Shown piece by piece: positions 56,328 to 64,000 of a stretch of DNA of 64,000 nucleotides. This DNA comes from Bostrychus sinensis. Its lineage: Eukaryota; Chordata; Actinopteri; Gobiiformes; Eleotridae. A model generated the notes under the pieces. The model had not been told where the DNA came from. It saw only the letters and a list, made by a program, of their open reading frames with translations, and searched no databases. The position numbers were made by a program, and so were the translations under genes. Location of the stretch: the NCBI GenBank assembly GCA_020698575.1, contig CM036242.1:12969624-13033623 (forward strand), read 5' to 3'. The first letter of the stretch is position 1, and each line of letters starts with the position of its first letter.

Positions 56328-56520
56328 TGGTGGTGGAGAGGGAGGAGGTGGAAAGGTGGGGTGGGGGTCTGCCAAATCAGCATGCAAATAACAGCACATT
56401 GTTAACTTAATCAGATGCAGGGGGAGAAAATATGGAGAGGGGTGGGAGGAGTGTGGTGGGGGGAAGGGGGTGGGGGGCTAAGGAGGAGAAGGGGGGGTGA
56501 GGTTCGTGTCTTTTGGAAGA
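56000..56520 (+). repeat. Long purine-rich tract with (AG)20
   Basis: On the plus strand 56018-56110, 56255-56365 and 56415-56520 are almost all A/G. (AG)n spans 56284-56324, then GGTGGTGGTGGAG and several runs of 4-7 Gs (GGGGGG at 56470s and 56490s). Glu/Arg/Gly-rich frames here are artefacts. Confidence 0.85.
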
Positions 56521-56708
56521 GATGGCAGAGGGCACACCAGTTAAACCCACCCATGTCTGAGGCTAAATCTGGCCACAGTATCAAGCAACTTAGGGGCAGT
56601 TAGGGCACACTGTGGTGGATTCAACTAGACTAGACGACTGCTTCATCAGTTATGGCCATGATAGTTATAAGGCATTATGAACAGAGCTACATGTCATATT
56701 GAGCATTT
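56521..56708. other. Intergenic spacer
   Basis: Nothing recognised. Confidence 0.5.
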
Positions 56709-56734
56709 AAAAAAAAAAAAAATAAAAAAAAAAT

Positions 56735-56788
<54 letters not shown>
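56709..56788. repeat. A-rich run then (TA)25
   Basis: A-runs at 56709-56738 broken by T, then TA repeats to 56788. Confidence 0.95.
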
Positions 56789-56793
<5 letters not shown>

Positions 56794-56795
56794 TT

Positions 56796-57095
56796 GATTT
56801 ATATTGCACGTTCCAAGCTTCTCAAACTTCCTTAAGCGCTTTACATTGCATTTTTCATTCACTCCTCAGTCACACTCAGTGGTAGTCAACGACTTTTGTA
56901 GTCTCCGCTGCCCAGGGGCAGATTGACGGAAGCGTGGCTGCCAATCTGCTTCTCTGACCACCATCAAGCACTAACACATTCATACATAGGCAAGATGGGT
57001 AAAGTGTCTTGCCCAAGACACAATGGCAGTATGCAATGCCAGTTGCGGAAATGAAACCCCCAACCTTCAGGTTAGTGGGCGATGTTATTGTAGAC
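56796..57095 (-). mobile_element. SINE family 2, minus strand
   Basis: AAGCGCTTTACATTGCATTT and TCAGTCACACTCAGTGGTAG, GCCCAGGGGCAGATTGACGG, TGTCTTGCCCAAGACACAAT and AACCCCCAACCTTCAGG are the inverse of the family 2 order seen at 13262-13546. The A-box end is diverged. The TA/A run at 56709-56788 abuts its 3' end. Confidence 0.75.
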
Positions 57096-57184
57096 TACTC
57101 ACATGCACATAATTGGAGAAACACTTCACCGCACTGTATTGCCTCACACCCTAAGCAGCTGCAGTAGAAAATGTAACATACACA

Positions 57185-57398
57185 GTGGGTAGCACTGTCG
57201 CCCCACAGCAAGAAAGTCTTGAGTTTGATTCCCGGACTGCATGGGACCTCTCTGTGTGGGAGGATTTGCATTATCTCCCAGTGTCTGTGTAGGTTTCCTG
57301 CAGGTGCTTTGGTTTTCCCTACCACCAAAAACATGTACAATATGGGGCCAGGACTCCCCTGTAAATGAGATTGTTAATCTCAATGGGACTTTCCTGGT

Positions 57399-57431
<33 letters not shown>
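57185..57431 (+). mobile_element. SINE family 1-type head, A27 tail
   Basis: GTGGGTAGCACTGTCGCCCC (A-box-like), GTTTGATTCCCGG (B-box-like), GGTTTCCTGCAGGTGC, then a different tail, TCTCAATGGGACTTTCCTGG, then A27 at 57405-57431. Shares its head with the other family 1 copies but has another 3' end, so it is a separate subfamily. Confidence 0.75.
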
Positions 57432-57433
<2 letters not shown>

Positions 57434-57447
57434 TCAAATGAATACCT

Positions 57448-57736
57448 GGGGTTAACAACTGTCACCTCTCAGCAAGAAAGTTCTGGGTTTGATTCTCAGA
57501 TCGAGCAGGCGGCGCCTTTCTTGTGTGGAGTTTGCATGTTCTCCTCACTTGGGTTTTCTTTGGGTACTCTGGTTTTCCTCATCAAACTAAAACATGCACA
57601 ACAGGGTAATCCTGACCATGATCCAGGCTCAAGATCTGGAGATGGGTCCCTGGGCGCTGCATGCTGCTCCTGACAATTTGCCTCGGTGGCTTTGAAGGAT
57701 GGCTCAAATGCAGAGAACAAATTTCCCTACAGGAAT
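57448..57736 (+). mobile_element. SINE with a third tail, plus strand
   Basis: Head GGGGTTAACAACTGTCACC, B-box-like GGGTTTGATTCTC, TGTGGAGTTTGCATGTTCTC, then tail words GGGCGCTGCATGCTGCTCC, GGATGGCTCAAATGCAGAG and AACAAATTTCCCTACAGG. That tail is a common fish SINE ending. It lies directly behind the A27 SINE in the same orientation. Confidence 0.75.
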
Positions 57737-58198
57737 AAGGCATATGACTACCCCTAGAGTGCTGGTGTAGAGAGTTGTTTCTAAGTACATTTGCCTTCTT
57801 GGCCTGATGGACTTAAATTCATTAAATACAGGTGAATTAGGTGTGTCGAGAGAGAAACTGAAGCAGTGTCTTCAGCATTCTGTCAAGTAGCAGACACATG
57901 CAGTTTGCAGCCTGCTAGAAAGGTGGCTTTGTTTTGGCTCATCTGCCAGTGGTAGACATTTTCATAATGCTACTGTAAATGTCAAGATATTTTGGTCATA
58001 AACAATAAAGGTCCAAGCAACCTTTAGCAGCCAGCTTGTTGTTTTTTTAATGACAGCTGCTGTGTCAAACTCCAAAGCTAAACCTCACTTTTTTGGTTTA
58101 AGTTAACAATTGCTATGTGTGGACAGATCAGTTCCCCATTTAAAGATGTTTTTTTCCAGCATGACCATTTAGGCTCAGGTTCACAAGTACTGCCCTGT
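57737..58198. other. Intergenic
   Basis: Nothing recognised. Confidence 0.5.
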
Positions 58199-58264
58199 AA
58201 TTTTAATTTTAATTTTAATTTTAATTTTAATTTTAATTTTAATTTTAATTTTAATTTTAATTTT
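58199..58264. repeat. (TTTTAA)11 hexanucleotide repeat
   Basis: Eleven near-perfect TTTTAA units. Frames across it read KLKLKL or NFNFNF and are artefacts. Confidence 0.95.
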
Positions 58265-58719
58265 TTATTATTATCCATGAATTGGGTAATTATTTGAAAA
58301 AAAAAAGAACATGTACCTGAATGTAGGCACCTGCAAAGGCCCGTTCTTTCAGTTCATCATAATACTTCAGTAAGTACATTTTAACACTAAAACTGCCAGC
58401 TGTTATTGCTCATATCACAATGACGATGCATTTGCAATATTTTGTGCAGCCCTAATCAGAAGTAAGGATAAATCTATGCTTTTTATTCTTAATTTATTGC
58501 CTTTATAACTTCACCTTTATTCAATGTAGGTCTGGTGAGTAAAAGGCTATCTCCGGTGTGTAAGTTTTACTACAGAAGGTGCTTGTACACGTCTCAGGGG
58601 AGAAGTTCAGACTGTGTACTACATAGAGGTCATTTTTCATTATAAACATCCAGTGCCTTAATGAACTTCCCGACCTCACAGGCATACACACACACGCACA
58701 CACTTGATACAGTAAAATG
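58265..58719. other. AT-rich intergenic
   Basis: CA-rich patch at 58685-58702. Nothing else. Confidence 0.5.
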
Positions 58720-59170
58720 TGTGTCTTTTTTAATGAGTTGTGGAGCCACTGTAGCTTTTGTTGTGTGAGATAACTCAGTGATGATGCTGAAGGTCAGGCA
58801 GGGCAGAGAAGAATGAGGGAAACGCTGCTCTTGGCCGGGATTTTAGCTATAGTGCGGACAGATGCAAAGACACACCTCCAGACTCCAATGGCACATACTT
58901 ATTTTTGACTGTTCTTATTCACAAAGTATGGAAAAACAGATTTGGATAAGTTTTGAGCCGGGCTGTTGGTTATAACTTTAGCTGTTGCCAATCGTAGACC
59001 CATGACTGAGCATTATGCCCAAAGCTGCTTTATCCTGTTTAAATAGCCAGCCCATTCCCAAGGATGCTTTAACGGTCCGGGGCATTTTATGAGTAAAGCT
59101 CGTAAGAAATGACATTGTAACGATACAAAATTACTTTTCAGGCAAAGATGGCAGGTCATGTGGTAATAAA
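58720..59170. promoter_or_regulatory. CNE-like island
   Basis: 58960-59165 is repeat-free (CATGACTGAGCATTATGCCC, CCTGTTTAAATAGCC, GCTTTAACGGTCCGGGGC, ATTTTATGAGTAAAGCTCG) and looks like a compact conserved element. No frame of note. Confidence 0.45.
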
Positions 59171-59693
59171 GATTGTCTGCAAAACGTAATGAATAGTTAA
59201 AACACGTAAATAGACTATTTCAAATATGCCATTGTATCAAAGGTTTATTTTGAGATGAAAGAGGGGTCATCTAAACTCAAAGGTGCATGATGTGAAAAGT
59301 CATTGTACTCATTAGAATTAATTTAAGCAGTAAAAATTGTTTCCCGTTGAATATAATCCCATCAAGATAATAATCCTTGAATATATGTTGGAAAAATAGT
59401 AATTTACAGCTCAGTAAACTTGCTGCCCCGTTTCTTAATCTATCCAGTGAGAACAAAATGAGCACTGCAAAAGGAGAAGCACGCCTATGTTATGTACATT
59501 TCAGGGAATTCCAAATTCCATTGGGTTTGTCATCAGCATGACCATACAGGGCTACCATAGCTGTTCACATACTCCAAGAAAAAGAGAATTGCAAGGTTAC
59601 CCAAATGGCCAATCTAAAACATTCAGTATGCAGGACTTTTACTGTAAGCTAGATTGTTTGATAGCTACTCACTGATTGCATGTTTTATAAATA
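59171..59693. other. AT-rich intergenic
   Basis: Short frames at 59277-59465 and 59487-59675 have no domain. Confidence 0.5.
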
Positions 59694-60000
59694 ATAAAGG
59701 GGCCATATTTTTCTTTTTTTTTTAGGCTTTTTGAAATAGTTTTGGACACCTTTTACATTAGTATGCCACCTTTACAATTTAATATAGTGTGTATGTAGGG
59801 AAAACATCTGCTTTTGGGGAGCTGTTACTTTCAATTTGGAGAGAACTTCCTGATTTCACGTGTCTTGAGGAAGGCAGTGGCTTAGCAAACTGGATTACTC
59901 AAGCATATGTGAATGAAACAAAATACTATTCCAGCTATGTTTTTAAGGGGCAAACATTATAACTTGGTCGAAAAAGTTGATTTAGCATTGTGGGGGACCC
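59694..60000. mobile_element. Family C MITE
   Basis: Left end ATAAAGGGGCCATATTTTTC; the body has TTTTGGGGAGCTGTTACTTT, GGATTACTCAAGCATATGTG, AACAAAATACTATTCCAG and CAAACATTATAACTTGG; the end AAAAAGTTGATTTAGCATTG. Order as in 27303-27875. Confidence 0.65.
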
Positions 60001-60130
60001 ACAAAAAATCCTGCAAAATATGGTTTTAATGCTCATATATTAATTATGGCACTAGGAAAACAACCATCACTGTCAGATGCAAATGGTGGTCGCACCCACC
60101 ACACCAACCACTGACAGTGTCACTTGTAAA
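60001..60130. other. Imperfect hairpin
   Basis: CACTGTCAG at 60068-60076 and CTGACAGTG at 60111-60119 are perfect 9-base inverted repeats, with an inner TGGTGG / CCACCA pair. It could fold as a stem or be the trace of a transposon end (CACTG-type). Confidence 0.5.
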
Positions 60131-61319
60131 ATTAATAAGGAATCAACCTAATGCACAACAAGGGCTAATGTCCAGTTTATTTCCAACTTGTAACTGGAAA
60201 AGATTAGTGTATCTCAGGACAATACACTCCATGTATTCTTTGAAGTCCAGTTCACAGAAGGGCCTGTTAAAACAGAAAGAAAAATAAATGGGAGCTTTCA
60301 CCCAACTTCTTCCTGCTTTAATCACTGCGGCGGCGTTGGCATCAATACAAACACTAGCCCACTGGCATGCACCCCTCCCACCCTCTCTTCTCCTCTCCAC
60401 ATTTCTTTTATTTGCTCCTGTAAACCTTTTCATCCCACGCCTTCCCACCCAGCCCATCTGTGATGTTAAGAGCAGTCGCCGTGGTGTTGTTCTGATCGAG
60501 GTTGATAGATAAACATGCTCTCTGGTGTCCCTGGGGGCCCCCCCACCCTTTCTCCCGAGAGCACACCCTCTCAAGCACTTCCTCTGCTACAATTAGCTTG
60601 TAATAAATACACCCTGGCCTTAAAGTAGATAATGCTTTTTCAACTCCTGCCTTTTACAATAAGTGCCACATTAGCTTACTGTACACACTTTGAAAGAACC
60701 AAATACTGTCAAGATATGTCAGTTTTTTCCCCAACTACTTGCTCTCTTTTCACCCAGTCGCACGAAACGCTTAAAAGAACAATAGCCGTTACATGCGATA
60801 TTGTAACATATGCGGAGAATTGCAAGCATTTCCACTGAAGTTTCAACTTCCTGATGCCTTTGATAAGATTAGTTTGCTTTCTTAAACAGGAAGTGTGCTG
60901 CTACTTAAAGAAAAAAGGAGGACGACACAACGTGGTTGCATAATAAGTTTAACTACTTCTCAAAAGAGCTAAAGTTCCCTTCAAAAGTCTTCAGATTAGT
61001 GAGCGAGAAGTGGCGGAGACAGAAAGGAGGGGAGTTTATCAAAGTGATAGAATAAAGAGAGATTTAACACGGTCATATTAAAAAGACATGCAGCAGTTTC
61101 AATATTTAAAAATCCCATTTGCTTCGACAGAAGTGCTTTTTCATTCAAGAGCATATGGCAGCGCTACCTGTATCCAGCCTCTCTCTTATCTGCCTCAAAG
61201 ACAAAGAGGGAAGACGGGAGGGGGAAGAAGAAGAAGGAGAAGCCCAAGAAAAAGAGATACTTTCAAACAGACAGTCAGACATTGAAGAATCATTCAATTA
61301 TCGGCAGCGTGATGTAAAA
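60131..61319. promoter_or_regulatory. Intergenic with CNE-like parts
   Basis: 60280-60350 and 60560-60690 (GCTACAATTAGCTTGTAATA) are CNE-like. The purine-rich AGAAGAAGAAGGAG run at 61207-61260 accounts for the acidic/basic frames there. No gene. Confidence 0.35.
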
Positions 61320-61788
61320 TAATTACCTGACTCGCTTCCTGTAATGAGTGCTGCTAATTAGCCATAGACTTTTGTTTTAGTTGAAAAAAGCGAGAGAAAG
61401 TCCCAAACTCCCAGCAGCAGAGGAGCTGTGAACACTGCGTTGTATGTTGAGGTAACACCGCATCCACACACGTTCCACTTGCACAGCTCTTTTACCATAC
61501 TCACTTAGCTTGAAGGCACAATCCGCCTCCCAATGTATGCACACACAGCTCGCGGTAAATAGTCGCGAGTGAAATAAGGTCCTTCTTCTCTTAATTAGCC
61601 GTGTAACAATTAAAGTCTCCTCTTAGTAAATTGAACCTTTGTCTCCCTTTCCCTCCACCTAGTTTGATTTCGGCACCTGTCACAACAACCCCCCTTCTCT
61701 TTACCGCCACCTCCACCATTACCCCCCCATTCCACTGTAGTCATTATGCAAAACTCTACCAGAACGGGCCCAGCGTGAGCGGAAGAAA
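61320..61788. promoter_or_regulatory. CNE-like island
   Basis: TAATTACCTGACTCGCTTCC and GAGTGCTGCTAATTAGCC (homeodomain-like) are near 61320-61365. 61530-61610 (CTCTTAATTAGCCGTG) is similar. C/T-rich runs at 61640-61735. No gene. Confidence 0.4.
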
Positions 61789-61990
61789 ACAGCAATTATT
61801 TCTGATATTCTGCTATTTAGGCTGTATTGACATTCAACTGTTTTCTCTCCCCGCACCACCTGAGCGGATTGAACTCGGCATTGTCTTAGCTTCAATCTGG
61901 TGTGTCCTTTGCAGATTTGATTTGGGGTTGAGACATTAGAATGTCCCTGTAGGGCCACCATACCTGTTCTAATCTGCTATTTAGAACAGA
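61789..61990. repeat. Duplicated flank segment, copy 1
   Basis: TATTGACATTCAACT, ACCTGAGCGGATTGAACT, GCATTGTCTTAGC and CAGATTTGATTT recur in the same order at 62836-62975. The following ACCATACCTGTTCTAATCTG has a partner at 63690 (TCATACCTGTTTTAATCTG). Confidence 0.65.
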
Positions 61991-62067
61991 TATGGTTCAG
62001 CAAATGTAGCCCAAAAAGTTCATAAAATACTGTATATACCTCAATTTTTTTCTTTAGTGTGCTATTT

Positions 62068-62760
62068 GTGTCAGTTCCAAGCCTGGATAAATCATGAGGG
62101 GCCAGGGAGGGCATCTGGCATAAAACCTATGCCAAATCAGTATGTGAATCACTGCACGCTTGGATGTAGATTATTTGCTGTAGTGACCTCAAATTAGAAA
62201 AAGCACAGAAAGTCACAAGCCAGCATGCTATTTGTGTCAGTCCCAAGCCTAGATAAATGAAGAGAGTTGCGATAGGAAGGGCATCTGGATTAAAACCTAT
62301 GTCAAATCAGTATGTGAATGACTGCAATCAAGGAGGAAGATGATTTCCTTTGAAAAAGGCAAAAAGAAAGATACAGAAAGTGACAAGCTAGCATGCTATT
62401 TGTGTCAGTCCCAAGCCTGGATAAATGGAGAGAGATGCATCAGTAAGGGCATGTGGTGTAAAACCTATGCCAAAGAAGTATGTGAACTACTGCCCGCTAG
62501 GAGGCAGATGATTTGCTTTGGGGACACTGGAAAGGAAAGGGCAAGTGTCAGTCCCAAGCCTGGATAAAGGGAGAGGATTACGTCAGGAAGGACATCTGGC
62601 ATAAAACCTATGTCAAACGAGCATGTGAATCACTACACATATGAAGGCATATGATGCTTCAGGGACCCCAAAAAAGGAAAAGGTGAAAAAACAAACAAAC
62701 AAAAAAACACAGATCAGCATGCTGTTTGTGTCAGTTCCAAGCTTGGATAAATTGATTTTA
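62068..62760 (+). repeat. Tandem array of LINE-tail units
   Basis: Four full units and a start of a fifth begin with GTGTCAGT(C/T)CCAAGC at 62068, 62234, 62402, 62545 and 62728, giving spacings of 166, 168, 143 and 183. Each unit holds AGGGCATCTGG-like, AAAACCTATG, GTATGTGAA and GATGATTTGC-like blocks in the same order. Units differ by substitutions and indels; the last full unit has an AAAC run. Single copies of this unit lie elsewhere in the window on both strands. Confidence 0.8.
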
Positions 62761-62835
62761 AAGACAAAGGCCGAAGACTAAAATTGTAAAACTCCGCGCT
62801 AGTTGCTTTATTAATGCAAGTGGTTACTGTGCAAC

Positions 62836-62975
62836 ACAACAGTTATTTCAGATATTATGATATCTTAGCCGTATTGACGTTTAACTTTTTTTTTCTCCAC
62901 CTGAGTGACTTGAACTCTGCATTGTCTTACAGCTTGATGTGCCCTCTGTAGATTTGATTTTGTGTGTGTTTGGAG
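62836..62975. repeat. Duplicated flank segment, copy 2
   Basis: TATTGACGTTTAACT, ACCTGAGTGACTTGAACT, GCATTGTCTTACAGC and TAGATTTGATTT match copy 1 at 61789-61935 with substitutions and small indels. Confidence 0.65.
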
Positions 62976-63291
62976 TGTTCACATGCAGATCTGGGGAGGG
63001 GGGTTGACCAGTGATGTAAGCCGTGGCAGATACACTGTGGTCATTGTCTCTCTGGCCTCTTTCTCTGTGAGGACTAGCCATGCGTGATAGCTCGGGACTG
63101 CCGGGGCCTGTTGTCCGACACATACGCTCTCGTCCACACTGTGTCATTGTGTGCTGCTTTTCCTAATGGCTTTGACAGGAACTCACACAGGTGCTTGGAG
63201 TGTGACAAAGTGGAACAAAAGCTGAGAATGAGAATGGGACAGTTAAAATCATAAAATTAAGCAGCACGGAAGACATAAGCCAGTGTATTCT
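62976..63291. other. Intergenic
   Basis: Balanced sequence at 63000-63150 with no coding domain. Nothing recognised. Confidence 0.45.
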
Positions 63292-63420
63292 TTGTGTCGG
63301 TTGCTTCAGGAAGGGCATCTAGTGTAAATCTTAAGCTAAACCAGTATGTAAATTATTGCAAGCTAGGAGGCGGGTGATTTGCTGTTGACCCTGGGAGAGA
63401 AAAGTCAAAAGGAAAGAAAA
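63292..63420 (+). mobile_element. LINE 3'-tail copy
   Basis: TTGCTTCAGGAAGGGCATCT, AACCAGTATGTAAATTATTG, CTAGGAGGCGGGTGATTTGC and AAGTCAAAAGGAAAG match one tail unit with the first 40 bases deleted. Confidence 0.65.
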
Positions 63421-64000
63421 ATAATGGTTTATGAAGAGTTTGTAGGCAGTTGTGTGGCATGCAACAAATATATGAAATAAAATACAATAAAACTAAATTA
63501 ATAAAGATAGAAATAGCTAAAACAATTCTATGTAGCTTCTGGAATAGCAAGCTTAAATTCCTTCACTTTTAGATTTTTTTTTGGTTGTCATTCAGACAGC
63601 TAGCGGAGAATTTCTATTCCTATATTCTTATAAACTAATAGTCCACTTATAAACCATTTTTCAACTTTTTAACAGGACTGTCATACCTGTTTTAATCTGT
63701 AATCTGTAATTCTGCCACTGGATGTTGCCAAAATAGACGATACAAAACACATCTTACTTTATATACTCTTTTTTCATAAGGGGGGTGCAGAAATTAATCT
63801 AGGAGTCAAAGGGCACACCTCTAAGTCAAAGAAAAACACTTCTATCTTCAGTAGTAGCTTTGTTATTGCAGGTGGACACTCTGCCATGAGCCACATTCCT
63901 AATTATTATCACTTGAAGCGTTTTCTTCTTTTGTATTTATTTGTTGTTGGGCTCCAGTCAGTGTTCTTGACCAATACAGAGGCTGCTTAACAAATGCTTG
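63421..64000. other. AT-rich intergenic
   Basis: T-run at 63574-63582. 63690-63710 is the partner of a word after copy 1 of the flank duplication. The window ends without a gene. Confidence 0.45.

Noticed and set aside
58078..58297. KLKLKL / NFNFNF frames
   Set aside because: Translation of the TTTTAA hexanucleotide repeat.
62068..62760. CRISPR-like repeat array
   Set aside because: Units are continuous 143-183 bp tandem repeats without spacers and match a dispersed LINE tail; the context is eukaryotic.
1..64000. Endogenous retrovirus or other viral sequence
   Set aside because: No LTR pair, primer-binding site or gag/pol/env-like frame is visible on either strand.
1..64000. Known microRNA or Hox-type coding sequence
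   Set aside because: No recognisable mature miRNA seed region or homeobox codons were found on reading both strands; small unknown RNAs cannot be excluded.

Overview
This window looks like a gene-poor intergenic stretch of a ray-finned (teleost) fish genome. The evidence is eukaryotic and fish-like. There are many long microsatellites. tRNA-headed SINE copies end in tails I recognise as common in fish genomes. There are truncated LINE 3' ends, several families of short non-autonomous DNA transposons (hAT-like, Harbinger-like and palindromic MITEs), and no open reading frame longer than about 160 codons. Nothing prokaryotic, plasmid, phage or organellar is visible. Species and neighbouring genes cannot be named from this sequence.

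No complete protein-coding gene, rRNA, tRNA gene or CRISPR array is supported. The only protein-like sequences are a LINE reverse-transcriptase C-terminal remnant (4685-4990, minus strand), an uncharacterised remnant beside it (5003-5317, minus), and a frame-broken coding relic (about 38846-39520, minus). Two places have splice-site arrangements worth testing as exons of an unseen gene or lncRNA: 34024-34177 (non-coding, good acceptor and donor) and 41649-41764 (in-frame terminal exon after an 85-nt pyrimidine tract).

Layout. 0-13 kb: a nested transposon/LINE tail (3028-3525), the LINE relic, a diverged 209-bp tandem duplication (7720-8190), SINEs, and a hAT-like element that carries a 12-bp minisatellite (11.3-11.7 kb). 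13-28 kb: stacked SINEs (13.3-13.96 kb), more copies of the same hAT and MITE families, a 581-bp Harbinger-like element (22691-23271), a cluster of nuclear-receptor half-sites (21099-21155) and a CNE-like island at 26.84-27.26 kb. 28-37 kb: CA/GT microsatellites, SINEs, LINE ends, GC-richer CNE-like islands at 33.0-34.1 and 36.4 kb, and a degenerate GGATGCA minisatellite. 37-56 kb: paired GRE-like palindromes (37199-37250), dense CNE-like islands (40.2-41.5, 43.9-44.75, 48.4-48.96, 50.3-50.9, 52.96-53.5, 55.05-56.0 kb) separated by repeats. 56-64 kb: a purine tract, a SINE cluster (56.8-57.74 kb), and a tandem array of LINE-tail units (62068-62760) bracketed by two copies of another unique-looking segment.

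The arrangement, with mixed-composition homeodomain-motif-rich islands spread through repeat-rich AT-rich DNA, is what the regulatory desert around a developmental transcription-factor gene usually looks like. That is inference: conservation cannot be measured here. No new biological system is demonstrated. The best leads are the two hormone-receptor-type motif clusters, the candidate exons and the local duplications that bracket transposon insertions.
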